Assembly: GCA_963555705.1 (NCBI GenBank)
Contig: OY743176.1
Location: forward strand, 37,308,497 to 37,372,496
Reading direction: 5' to 3'
Source: Ligustrum vulgare
Taxonomy: Eukaryota > Streptophyta > Magnoliopsida > Lamiales > Oleaceae
Length of the DNA: 64,000 nucleotides
The notes under the pieces are model-generated. The model ran no database searches. It was not told the origin of the DNA and saw only the letters and a list, made by a program, of their open reading frames with translations. Positions 49,834 to 58,891 of the stretch are shown here, one piece after another. How positions within the stretch are numbered: position 1 is the stretch's first letter; the number at the start of each line of letters is the position of its first letter. The translations under genes and the position numbers were made by a program.

Positions 49834-50020
49834 CATTGACGGCAATAGACGATGAAAACTGTAACCTTAGACACGAACGATCTGCAAGCACGACGGTATC
49901 AAAATCGGACAAAACAATATAAATAGATCTACACGAAACAACAAAAGGAAAAAAAATTACGAACCTTTGATGGCGATCGACAAGGAACACTGTAACCCTA
50001 GGCACGAAGGATCTCGAAGC
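49834..50020 (-). repeat. Two related 50-bp segments, possible first-exon duplication
   Basis: On the minus strand, AGATCCTTCGTGCCTAGGG (about 49967-50015) and AGATCGTTCGTGTCTAAGG (about 49834-49884) each continue through GTTACAGTnTTC, GTCnATnGCC and a GT dinucleotide resembling a splice donor. This looks like a duplicated 5' UTR exon of a minus-strand gene, but no following coding exon was found. A CT-rich stretch lies just upstream (about 50020-50075). Confidence 0.4.
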
Positions 50021-50253
50021 GTGAGTGTAAGAGAGAGAGAGAGAGATGGCAGAAGAGAAAAAGAGAGAGATGGTAGAAGAGCTGATTTTTTTCTTTTCGT
50101 AAGTGTATCTGTAGGGGTAAGATAAGAAGCGCTAGTACGGATAAAAAAATTGAAAGAAAAAAGCGTGTTCTCCCATTCAACTGAAAGTGTCATTTTTCGT
50201 CATGTGAATAGTAAATGTGGAACTAAATCTTATATATAGTAGGGATATTATGG

Positions 50254-50254
<1 letters not shown>

Positions 50255-50286
<32 letters not shown>
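50255..50286 (+). repeat. (AT)n microsatellite
   Basis: About 16 AT units. Confidence 0.95.
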
Positions 50287-50290
<4 letters not shown>

Positions 50291-50472
50291 AGAATAGAAT
50301 AGAAAAGAAACAAATGATTGAAAGATGTAGTTAGGTAGTGTATTGTTATGAGCTGGCATAGTGGCACGGTATACTGAAACAAAATTGGTCAATCAACCTT
50401 TTTATGTCCAACAAGATTCTAACAACGTGGCCTAATGTCCGGTTGATGGTGGTTAAGATGTCCACCCATTTA

Positions 50473-50717
50473 AAAAAAGGTGTAGCCCATACGGGCCCGA
50501 ACCGACCACGCCCAAGGCCATTGGTTCGGGAAGGTAAATCCAGGTTATGCCTCCAAGGAGCCAGGGTGGAAGGGCTTATGGTAAGCATGAGAAACGCTCA
50601 ATAACTCTCGCTTGCCACAAGGCCAATTCCACCTTGCGGGGAATCGAACCAAGCACACAGCTGCGCTGAGCACTTACCACCCATCCCCTTTGCCACTTGG
50701 AGATGTGCCCTGGGGGC
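50473..50717 (-). mobile_element. tRNA-derived SINE, 245 bp
   Basis: Flanked by a perfect 20-bp direct repeat TTAAGATGTCCACCCATTTA (50453-50472 and 50718-50737), the long target duplication of LINE-mediated insertion. On the minus strand it opens GCCCCCAGGGCACATC, has an A-box-like TGGCAAAGGGGATGG (complement of 50681-50695) and a B box GGTTCGATTCCCC (complement of 50638-50650), then a tRNA-unrelated body ending in a short T run. These are pol III promoter elements. The perfect TSD points to a recent insertion. It resembles plant Au-like SINEs in ending with T residues, which is tentative. Confidence 0.9.
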
Positions 50718-50737
50718 TTAAGATGTCCACCCATTTA

Positions 50738-51146
50738 TTTCATTAATCAGATGTATACCTATAGTTATTACTGTGATAAAATAATTTATTTGTTTTTTTA
50801 ACTGTGTAAAACATACATCCTTAACACCTTTGTTATGTGAAATTTCATTTTGGTAACTCAATTTTATTTTGTTTCAGCTTAATTTTATATTTTTATTTCA
50901 ATTACATCAATAGTTTTCTTCACTTTCATTCATAAGTTAAGAGCTTGTTTGTTTTTCTACATTACTCAATATCAACAATTCATTAAAAGTCGAGTTCACA
51001 ATATTTAATTTTTCAATTAAATTTCAACCACCAATTTTTCTAAAAATTACTATTTATTTCAAAAAAACTCATTTAACTAAAATCAAACACAAACTAAATA
51101 TGAATCCTGTTTTGCTAACTTTAGAGGAGACTTGGCATAATATTAC
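50738..51146. other. Unassigned AT-rich spacer
   Basis: Nothing recognised apart from homopolymer-like A and T runs. Confidence 0.3.
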
Positions 51147-51152
51147 GCCTAA

Positions 51153-51522
51153 GAGTATGTTTGGTAAGTCTAATAAGCTAACTTATAACTTATTTAGAAA
51201 GCTTATAAGCTTCATCTATTCAAATATATAGCTCCGTTTGATTGATGAACTTATTTGAGACGTTAGAGTTTATCTCAAAAACTTTTTTTGTAATCGTTTC
51301 AAAGAAGCTCTATGAGCTTTTTATTCTATTTTTAGCATCTTTAATTTTTTAATATTATTTTAAACATATTATTTTACGTCATTTTATATTTTCAAGTTAG
51401 TTTTTCAACTAGTTTTGTCAAACACTTTTATTTCAATCAACTAACTTATCAGTTATCAACAATTAGCTCATAATTAACTTTTCAGCTATCAACTAATTAA
51501 TCATCTTGATCAGCCAAATATA
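51153..51522. mobile_element. MITE-like element, 370 bp
   Basis: Short inverted ends (GTATGTTTGGTAAGTC and, reversed, TATATTTGGCTGATCA) and a GCCTAA direct repeat on each side (51147-51152 and 51523-51528). Subterminal AAGCTnACTTATAAC words recur inverted. No coding content. TSD length does not point to one superfamily. Confidence 0.55.
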
Positions 51523-51632
51523 GCCTAAATCATCATATAAGCATGAATTGTATTTCACACGTTGTAATGGCACTTTCCAAAATATGATTCTCATGTTACA
51601 CCTTTGTTTGGTAAATGTTTGTTTTTAAAAAA

Positions 51633-51646
51633 TTGCCACGTGGCAA
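51633..51646. promoter_or_regulatory. 14-bp palindrome with G-box, upstream of the ARO-like gene
   Basis: TTGCCACGTGGCAA is a perfect palindrome centred on CACGTG, the G-box bound by plant bZIP and bHLH factors. It lies about 690 bp upstream of the ARO-like start codon. Whether it acts on that gene is inference. Confidence 0.35.
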
Positions 51647-52332
51647 CATTTAACTGATTTTTTTTTTAATTTTTTAAATTCAACAATTTGTCTGGTTTAA
51701 AAGACTTCAACCCACCATTTTCTTTATCAATAAAATTTATAAACAAACTTTTGCCAAAAGTTCAGTTTGCTTTAGATTAAAATAAGTTGAGTATTAATAA
51801 AAATTAATTAAATAATTATAAAAAGTAGAAAATTTTTATGAAATATGTAATTAGTCTTTATTTGGTAATACTGTTTAGTTTATTATAAACTGATTTATTT
51901 ATGATTTTAAGGTAAAAAATAATGATTAAAATTGAAGAAAAAATGTGAATGATTAAAAAGTAATTTAAGAAATTGTGTAATTTATAAACTAATTTATAAA
52001 TATTTTGATTATCGAATGGAGGCTAAAATGAATCTGAAAAAAAATAAATTTGAAAAATAGTGGCCGTAGAAATGTCGATTGGGGAAAATAAAATGCGTCT
52101 GACCTTGTCCAAGTCCAACTTCTCCAACGGAGTCACCTTCTCTTCACACCCCCAATCCTCATAGTCTGAAGGACAAACACAAGTGTAACAACAAATAATT
52201 GTTTGACAAAGTCCTCAAAAGCACAATAAATTTACCAAATTCCTCGATCTTCTGCAAAACCCATCCCTTAAAAGCCTTAGTTCTTGAAGCTTGAGGGTGT
52301 TTTTTGTTTGCTGTGGGGATTAGCTGATATTA
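51647..52332 (+). promoter_or_regulatory. Upstream region of the ARO-like gene
   Basis: AT-rich DNA passing into a more mixed, CT-rich segment (about 52095-52330) that probably holds the 5' UTR. Possible TATA words (TTTATAAA, about 51979-52000) are not unique enough to place a start site. Confidence 0.35.
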
Positions 52333-54279
52333 ATGGCGGACTTGGTGAAGCAGATCTTGGCAAAACCGATCCAGTTAGCCGACCAGGTGATAAAGGCAGC
52401 AGATGAGGCTGCTTCATTCAAGCAAGAATGCGCCGAACTCAAGTCCAAGACAGACAAGCTCGCCGGGCTGCTACGCCAGGCCGCACGCGCTAGCAACGAC
52501 CTCTACGAGCGCCCCACACGTCGAATTCTTGATGAGACTGAACATATTTTGGACAAGGCGTTGGCCCTTGTCCTCAAGTGCAGAGACCATGGCCTTGTCA
52601 AGCGCGTTTTCACCATCATCCCGGCGGCGGCGTTTCGCAAAATGTCGTCGCAACTGGAGAATACTATCGGCGACGTGTCCTGGCTTCTGCGTGTTTCGGC
52701 TTCAGCTGGAGACCGCGACGATGGGTACCTTGGGCTTCCTCCGATCGCCGCCAACGAGCCCATTTTGGGTCTTATTTGGGAACAGATCGCGATTTTGTAT
52801 ACTGGTTCGTTGGAAGATCGATCCGATGCGGCTGCCTCACTTGTATCCCTGGCTCGGGACAACGATCGTTATGGGAAGTTGATTATCGAGGAAGGCGGGG
52901 TGGGCCCTCTGTTGAAGTTGGTGAAGGAAGGTAAATTGGATGGCCAGGAGAATGCTGCGAGGGCAGTTGGTCTTCTGGGTCGAGATCCCGAAAGCGTTGA
53001 ACATCTGATTCACGCCGGGGCGTGCTCTGTGTTTGCAAAAGTCCTTAAAGAAGGTTCAATGAAGGTGCAAGCAGTTGTGGCTTGGGCAGTTTCCGAGCTT
53101 GTTGCTCATTACCCCAAATGCCAAGATCTGTTCGTCCAGCATAACATAATCCGATTGCTCGTTGGGCATCTTGCTTTCGAGACTGTGCAGGAGCATAGCA
53201 AGTACACTGTTGTTAGCAAAGCAACTTCAATGCACCAGGCTGTTGTTTTGGCAAGTAATATCACTACTATCAGTGCGAATAAGGTGAATGATTTAGATGG
53301 TGGTGATGATGATGATAGGAGTGAGATATTGCATCCATTAGGGAACAAACAGCCGCCTAATCGGATGCACACTATTGTTACCAATACCATGGCATTGAAG
53401 GGTCAAGAAGCCAATGGAGTAAACCAGGATAGTGTTGTGAAAAGCAATGGCAGTTCAATTAGCAGCCATCAGCAAACTCTTTCTCTCTCTGGGGCGAGTA
53501 ATAAAGCTCGGGAAATGGAGGACCCTGCAACCAAAGCCTATATGAAGGCAATGGCTGCAAGAGCCCTTTGGCATCTCGCTAAAGGAAACTCACCCGTTTG
53601 CAAAAGCATCACTGAATCAAGAGCCTTATTGTGCTTCGCCGTCCTTCTGGAGAAAGGATCGAAAGAAGTTCAATACAATTCTGCAATGGCATTGATGGAG
53701 ATCACAGCAGTAGCAGAAAAAGATGCTGAGTTGAGGAGGTCAGCATTCAAGCCTAATTCCCCTGCCTGCAAAGCTGTTGTTGATCAGATACTGAGAATCA
53801 TTGAAAAGGGTGATTCGGAACTTTTTGTTCCATGCATCAAGTCCATTGGGAATTTGGCAAGGAGTTTCAGGGCAACAGAAACAAGGATTATAAGCCCATT
53901 AGTAAAGTTGCTCGATGAACAAGAACCTGAAGTCTTTAGAGAAGCTTGCATTGGGCTCACAAAGTTTGCTTCCACGGATAATTATCTGCACCTAGATCAC
54001 TCTAAGTCGATCATTAGTGCAGGAGGTGCAAAGCATCTGGTTCAGCTAGTCTACTTTGGGGAACAAATCTTTCAAGGTTGTGCATTGATCCTGCTATGTT
54101 ACATTGCCCTGAATGTGCCAGATAGTGAAGACCTTGCACAAGCAGAGGTACTCACTGTGCTCGAATGGGCATCAAAGCAAGCCTCTTTGATCCAAGATGA
54201 AAATGTCGAAAAATTATTGTCAGAGGCTAAAGGAAAGTTGGAGCTCTATCAATCAAGAGGGTCTAGGGGATTCCGATAA
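52333..54279 (+). CDS. ARO: Armadillo-repeat-only (ARO) family protein
   Basis: A single-exon gene of 648 codons ending in TAA. The start is supported by the ATGGC context and by MADLVKQILAKPIQLADQ, the usual N-terminus of plant ARO proteins. Residues 1-120 form an N-terminal helical region. ARM-type repeats occupy about 140-290 (IIEEGGVGPLLKLVKEGK, ENAARAVGLLGRDPESVEHL) and about 400-640 (AARALWHLAKGN, NSAMALMEITAV, EAKGKLELYQ). A poorly conserved linker (300-400) includes an acidic run DGGDDDD. In Arabidopsis, ARO proteins act at the plasma membrane in tip-growing cells and recruit Rho-of-plants regulators; the same role here is inferred. Length fits ARO1-3 rather than shorter ARO4. It has no frameshift or stop and much higher GC than its flanks, so I consider it an active host gene. 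Which ARO paralogue it is cannot be settled by eye. Confidence 0.95.
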   Translation: MADLVKQILAKPIQLADQVIKAADEAASFKQECAELKSKTDKLAGLLRQAARASNDLYERPTRRILDETEHILDKALALVLKCRDHGLVKRVFTIIPAAAFRKMSSQLENTIGDVSWLLRVSASAGDRDDGYLGLPPIAANEPILGLIWEQIAILYTGSLEDRSDAAASLVSLARDNDRYGKLIIEEGGVGPLLKLVKEGKLDGQENAARAVGLLGRDPESVEHLIHAGACSVFAKVLKEGSMKVQAVVAWAVSELVAHYPKCQDLFVQHNIIRLLVGHLAFETVQEHSKYTVVSKATSMHQAVVLASNITTISANKVNDLDGGDDDDRSEILHPLGNKQPPNRMHTIVTNTMALKGQEANGVNQDSVVKSNGSSISSHQQTLSLSGASNKAREMEDPATKAYMKAMAARALWHLAKGNSPVCKSITESRALLCFAVLLEKGSKEVQYNSAMALMEITAVAEKDAELRRSAFKPNSPACKAVVDQILRIIEKGDSELFVPCIKSIGNLARSFRATETRIISPLVKLLDEQEPEVFREACIGLTKFASTDNYLHLDHSKSIISAGGAKHLVQLVYFGEQIFQGCALILLCYIALNVPDSEDLAQAEVLTVLEWASKQASLIQDENVEKLLSEAKGKLELYQSRGSRGFR

Positions 54280-56293
54280 AGATTTGTTTGCTTTGAATTA
54301 TTGATCTTTCTGTCAAGTCTTCTATGATTCTTATCAAGGTATATAACATTAACAAATGCAAATGCAAATGATAATGATAATGTTGCGATTCTAAATTTTA
54401 GAGTGCTAATGTTGTAGTTTCATTTGTACAAGTATAAAGGTGTCCATTGCTATATGATCAAGTGTTTGTCAAATTGGTTTATAATTTATTAACTGAGGGT
54501 ATGAAAAGGTGTTCGAACACAGCAGTTCTGGTCTCTTCTACATAATGATTATGAACCAAACCGAGTGAAATGGACTATTGTTGATTTTAACTGGAAGACA
54601 ACTCAGATATTGACTTGGAAGTAAATTCGAGCTTTAACAGATTCTTTGCTGTGGGGAATGAGTTTTAGTGCATTGTAAATCTTTTCTTTCCACTCGAATC
54701 CATGAATTATTCTTATTGGACGATATGGGTAGATCTGGTCGATATATTCGATCAATTTACATCCCTAACTACGAGGTTCTATTTGCTTAAGTATAATAAT
54801 AATAGTCCTCCAAAATTCAAGTCTTAATTTTGTGAATTATATAATTTTGGTAATACAACCTTTTCTACTAAATATTTTTGGTACTAGTGTTGTATTGTAT
54901 TGTATATATTACATATGTAATCGTATTATCATACAATAATATATTATAGGAACGTTGCAGGTGACTCTTGTACATGTGCAGATCTTTTGTTGTTCATAAG
55001 ATATTTATTTTTCCTTATTTTATTATGTCAACATGTAAACGCAACTCGCATGTCTAGACTAAGTTGTCAATTTTATCTTTATATGTACACTAGTGCTGGG
55101 TCTGCTTTGAGCTCAAATTGCTTCTTTGTTTACTTGTGAATACATAAAAATAGTTGAAATTGTAAGCATCTCTAATGATCTATTAATTGGAAAAAAATAC
55201 ATTGTCACATAGGAAAAATAAATAATGATATGAAAATTTAATCTCCAATGGTTAATTTGTATGCTTATGTGGTGCTGACGTGACAAAGACATTATATGGT
55301 ACTATGTCTAGATATAGATACTTGTTAGACAAAATATTAAAGACAAATCATGATGCAAAAAATTATAGATGATGATCATTGGAGATAAACTTTAAATTTC
55401 AGTATCTATAAATTATTAGAAATATACTCTAAAATCGGAGAAGATGTTAACGTAGTAAAATAATAGCAATTGAACAATTTTATTTATGAGTAGGAAAGTC
55501 AGCCCAATCCAATAAAAAGTTTGGTATCTTGTAAAGATACTTTTATTTGTGATCGTGTATCACTTGTGTGAATGAGATTATTTCGAATTTACTACGTGTG
55601 TAAGGGAGTCTAAACCTGTAAAATTTGTGAAGAGTGTCAGAGCTAATCATTTTATAATAAAATAATAAAGTTACAAACAAGGATTTAGAATCAATGGCTG
55701 TAACAATGTTCATGGAATGAGGTACTGGGGGGGGGGGGGGGGGGGAACAAAAGATTCAGACAAGATAGTCCTATAGGTAATAATCACAGTTAATTTGCCA
55801 TAATAATGTGTTATTTTATACAATGATTATAATTTATTAATTAATTTATAAATAAATTATTTTTTAAATTATTTTTTAATTACACATATTTTCTTACTCT
55901 AATTTTTAATCAGACATTTTATTTAGACAATACCAAAAATAAAATAAAAATAAAATTGCTAGCAGAAAGCCACTGAATGGTGCGTTAGAATTTTCTAATA
56001 GTTATCCAAGTTTGGCTTTGTAACTGGATTCCATTTCTTTCTGGTTGCATCAGAGGCTTCATGTCAGCAACACAGAAAAATAGTTAACAGATCAATTATA
56101 ATCAATTATTTTGAGTATTTTTTCGGATCTCGAAGTATATGTAGGATTAAAAATTGAAGAAAGAAAAAATGTATAATTAAAATGTGGTATGAAAATTTGG
56201 ACCGTATATTATCAATTTAACCGAACAGAAGCTAAAAATAGGATTTGGTGACAGTGCGTACTCAAGTTATCAAGGGAGGTATGATTTGATGTT
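54280..56293. other. ARO-like 3' flank and unassigned spacer
   Basis: The first 150-200 bp probably hold the 3' UTR (AATGCAAATGCAAATGATAA region near 54354). No canonical AATAAA was singled out. The rest is AT-rich without a gene. A run of 19 G lies at 55727-55745. Confidence 0.4.
55727..55745 (+). repeat. G19 homopolymer
   Basis: Nineteen consecutive G residues, out of character for this AT-rich DNA and able to form a G-quadruplex. Length may be affected by sequencing error. Confidence 0.85.
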
Positions 56294-56419
56294 CCTTCAG
56301 CCAAGGACGGATCCAGCTAGCGGCCAGTCCGTTCGACCGTTCGTGCTGGATCCGGTCGAATTTTCAGATTTAATTTTTAAATTATTTTTTTTTTTTTAAA
56401 ATTATAACAGGCTGAACCG

Positions 56420-56517
56420 ACAGTGTCCATTATGAATTTCCCGACTCCTGAATCGCCCATCAGCACCACCTTGAACAAGTAGTCGTAGTCATCTTCCGCC
56501 CTGTATGCCCCCGACAT
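56420..56517 (-). pseudogene. Captured Rab (RABA-like) GTPase exon 1 fragment
   Basis: On the minus strand an ATG at 56515-56517 opens [16 protein letters not shown], continuing into [11 protein letters not shown], the G1 (P-loop) motif that binds GTP phosphates in Rab proteins. The acidic YDYLFKVVL lead-in is the hallmark of plant RABA (Rab11-type) proteins, which work in trans-Golgi and endosomal traffic. The match stops right after GVGK, where Rab proteins continue with SNLL. The following residues (FIMDTVG) are unrelated, so only about 27 codons were captured. Antisense to the hAT transposase. It cannot make a GTPase. Confidence 0.85.
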
Positions 56518-56526
56518 TTCAATTCA

Positions 56527-56712
56527 ATGTATGTAGATATGCATTTTTCTATAGTTATATTTGCAGAAATGGAGCTCAAAACTCCATGCAATGGCCGATG
56601 GGAGGTGGAGGTGAGGGATTTGCACTTTGCAGATACTGCAAGTAAAGCTAGTATGGGTTGGCAATTTATTACAGTATCACACGAGATTAGAGACATGTTT
56701 GGCTACTCATAA
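56527..56712 (+). other. Unrecognised 61-codon frame inside the hAT element
   Basis: Open frame with a GCAG before AAATGGAGCTC and a GTGGAG after GGGAG, which could be a second captured exon. I do not recognise the protein, and chance cannot be excluded. Confidence 0.2.
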
Positions 56713-56967
56713 AATATTAAAAGTCACTTTTAATTAACTTTCCTTTTACAAGCTTATTATTAGATTTAGCTCATGTTTGGTACCCACTATTTCAAATTAC
56801 ATTTTTTTTAAATTTATTTTCAACCACACATTCTACCAACAAAATAATCTACACATAAATCAAAAAAGATTCCCTACTTTTTAACCACACATTTTTCAAA
56901 ATTTACTATTACACATTATTTTGAAATAATGAGTCTCACTATTTTCCCCTAAGTAGTATGCCTCCGT

Positions 56968-57424
56968 TTGTTCTCATTTGTAGCTTTTGATAGAGCTACA
57001 TTGCTTCGTCTTGCTCAGTTCTATCCCTTGGACTTCACCAATGAAAACCTCATACTACTTAAACATCAACTTGACAAATTTCTTCTGCTTGTGACAAGGG
57101 ACAAAGATTTCTTTAACCTAAATAGTATATCTCATGTAGCTCAGAAGTTGGTTGAAACACGAAAGTCTTGTTATTTTTTGTTAGTTTACCGGCTAATCAC
57201 ATTGACTTTGATATTACCTGTGACAACCGCAAGTGTTGAAAGGACATTCTCTACTATGAATCAAGAACGACTTGCGCAACAAAATGGGAGATGACTGGTT
57301 GAATGATAGTTTGGTAATTTACACAGAGCGCAATATTTTTAAACAAATTGAAAATGAAGCAATTTTGCAGCGCTTTCAAAGTATAAGGCCTCGGAGAATG
57401 CAGTTGTCCGAACTTACAACATAA
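56968..57424 (+). pseudogene. hAT transposase C-terminal dimerisation domain
   Basis: Encodes LLRLAQFYPLDFTNENLILL, then VAQKLVETRKSCYFLLVYRL, LILPVTTASVERTFSTMN and, after a frame change near 57265, RNKMGDDWLNDSLVIYTER and ENEAILQRFQSI. This is the HAT C-terminal dimerisation region of the plant TTF-type zinc finger hAT transposases. The ASVERxFS motif is the most conserved block of the superfamily. A shift of frame and the missing N-terminal two thirds make it non-functional. It lies in the same orientation as the element. Confidence 0.92.
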
Positions 57425-57641
57425 TAGAATTATATCATGTATTTTTCCTACTTTTTTGTTAGTGTTGGTCTATATTTTCTTATTAAATGATAATTACGTT
57501 TTATAGTATTTAAATGTTAATCGTAAAATTTTTAATATTATTTTATTGGGACCATTCATGATTGTTGGTCAAAGGTCGACGATCAAAGGTCAAAATTCGC
57601 TTTAGCTGAGCTAGTATCCTGGATTCGTCACTGCCTTCAGC

Positions 57642-58133
57642 AAATAAATTTTGCAGTCATGAAATTTCTATTGAACATTTTGCAGTACTCATTTATTGTG
57701 GATCTAGACTAGAGATAGTGGCTTGCTTCTTCGTGACTAGAGGTTGTCCCCCAAGAAGACATGTCCTCGTACTTAAACGGGAAATAGAAGCACTTTGCTA
57801 GCAAAATTTCAGCATAAAGGTTCAAGACTTGGCAGATCATATTTATAGTGTCACTTTTTTCTACCTCCCTTAATAAAACATGCAATAAAACTATCTAGAA
57901 GTCTTATGATAATTTTGGCATGACTTATTTTTGTTTCTTGAAAAAAAAAAAAAAAGGAAACAAGAAAACTTTTTTTTCAGAAAGTTACCTTCACTTTGGT
58001 TTGAAAATTAATTTTACTTACTCTGAAATTACTTTTAGAGGAAACTACATTCTTTTAATCAAAACAAAATTTTTCATAAAACCAGTTACATTGGTCAATA
58101 ATCAGCTTTTGAATCTCGAAAGCTCATTTTGAC
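57642..58133. other. Unassigned spacer between two hAT elements
   Basis: AT-rich, no gene found. An open frame of 70 codons (57920-58132) is dominated by Lys, Phe and Thr from poly-A/T DNA. Confidence 0.3.
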
Positions 58134-58891
58134 TTAGGGGGTGTCAAAATTGGTCTGTCTGAAAAGGTAGCTAAAGCTGCAAGCTGTCTGCACAACTAGT
58201 TCCCTGCACTGGCAGACAATAAAATCTGCATTTTTTTTTTTGGAAAATTGAACCGAATAAAATTTTTAATTTAACTAGTTTGTTGTTGTAATTTAAAATT
58301 TGAAATTTGAATTGTTGTTAAGTTTTTAAAATTCAGTTGTCTATAAATACCTGTTAATTCTTTTTTATAATTCACGAGTTCAATAACAGTTTTTTTTGCT
58401 ATAATATTCATTGCATTACTAAAATTTTATGCTCAATTCTCCATATTGTTGTTATAATATTTTTTGTTCCAAAATTGAAACTATAAATGGATTTTACTAG
58501 TGATGAAGTTAATCAATTTAGGGATATCTCGAGCACTTCAACTCGTTTCGATGTATTTGAAAAATGCTCAAATTGACTTGTATGATATCCAAGAGGATGA
58601 AGTTTTTGAAATCAAACGGTCTAAAAAAGACTCATCGAATTGCTAGCAACATATGACCAGAAAAAAAAATTGGTGTTCAAAATGGAGTTGATAAATAAAA
58701 AACATGTTACAATTACTGTGGTAAGAAAATGTGCTAGAAGCCTGGGTCAAGCACATCACAATTGAGCCGGCAAATAGCAAGGACTCGTAAAGCGAAACCG
58801 GTTGCCGACACAACATAGTCACAGCTTGTTTTTGGCGGTTCTGATTCTACTCATTCAACGTTTTTGTATTCACAAGAAGGATTTCAGGAAG
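58134..58891 (+). pseudogene. 5' part of a second hAT transposase gene, cut by gypsy G2
   Basis: A possible hAT terminus (GGGGTGTCAAAATTGG, about 58137-58152) is followed by a leader and, from about 58489, MDFTSDEVNQFRDISSTST. Downstream frames keep CNYCGKK, then KPGSSTSQLSRQIARTRKAK and SQLVFGGSDSTHS, the BED-type zinc finger region and following segment of plant hAT transposases. The His of the finger reads Gln and several stops occur. At 58892 the G2 LTR begins, so the catalytic half should lie beyond the far end of G2, outside the window. BED fingers bind the element ends; this copy is dead. Confidence 0.72.

Larger units (their letters stand above)
56302..57633 (+). mobile_element. hAT deletion derivative with captured Rab exon
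   Basis: An 8-bp duplication CCTTCAGC (56294-56301 and 57634-57641) flanks inverted ends CAAGGACGGATCCAG and (reversed) CAGTGACGAATCCAG, 12 of 15 alike. The interior holds, left to right, a Rab GTPase first-exon fragment in antisense (56420-56517), an unassigned segment, a T-rich MITE-like stretch (about 56762-56950) and the C-terminal dimerisation end of a hAT transposase (56968-57424). The N-terminal zinc finger and catalytic parts are missing. Confidence 0.88.

Noticed and set aside
49970..49984. Plus-strand ATGGCGATCGACAAG reads MAIDK, like the start of CCT beta
   Set aside because: The CCT beta pseudogene is on the other strand, and the frame after MAIDK does not resemble the subunit.
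49957..50193. Minus-strand frames of 60-78 codons rich in Ser and Leu
   Set aside because: They arise from GA/CT-rich DNA; no domain and no downstream exons.
50638..50695. Possible tRNA gene (A-box and B-box like sequences)
   Set aside because: No cloverleaf or acceptor stem can be drawn, and the segment is inside a 245-bp unit with a 20-bp TSD, so it is the promoter of a SINE.
52403..52934. Long alternative frames (118-159 codons) on both strands over the ARO-like gene
   Set aside because: They overlap the 648-codon frame, which carries the recognisable family sequence; they are open because this part is GC-rich.
55727..55745. G19 run as a functional G-quadruplex
   Set aside because: Nothing nearby suggests a role, and homopolymer length is a common sequencing artefact; kept only as a repeat.
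56968..58891. The HAT domain (56968) and BED finger (58489) as two halves of one transposase
   Set aside because: The C-terminal half lies upstream of the N-terminal half, and the first element is closed by its own TIRs and TSD, so they are separate elements.
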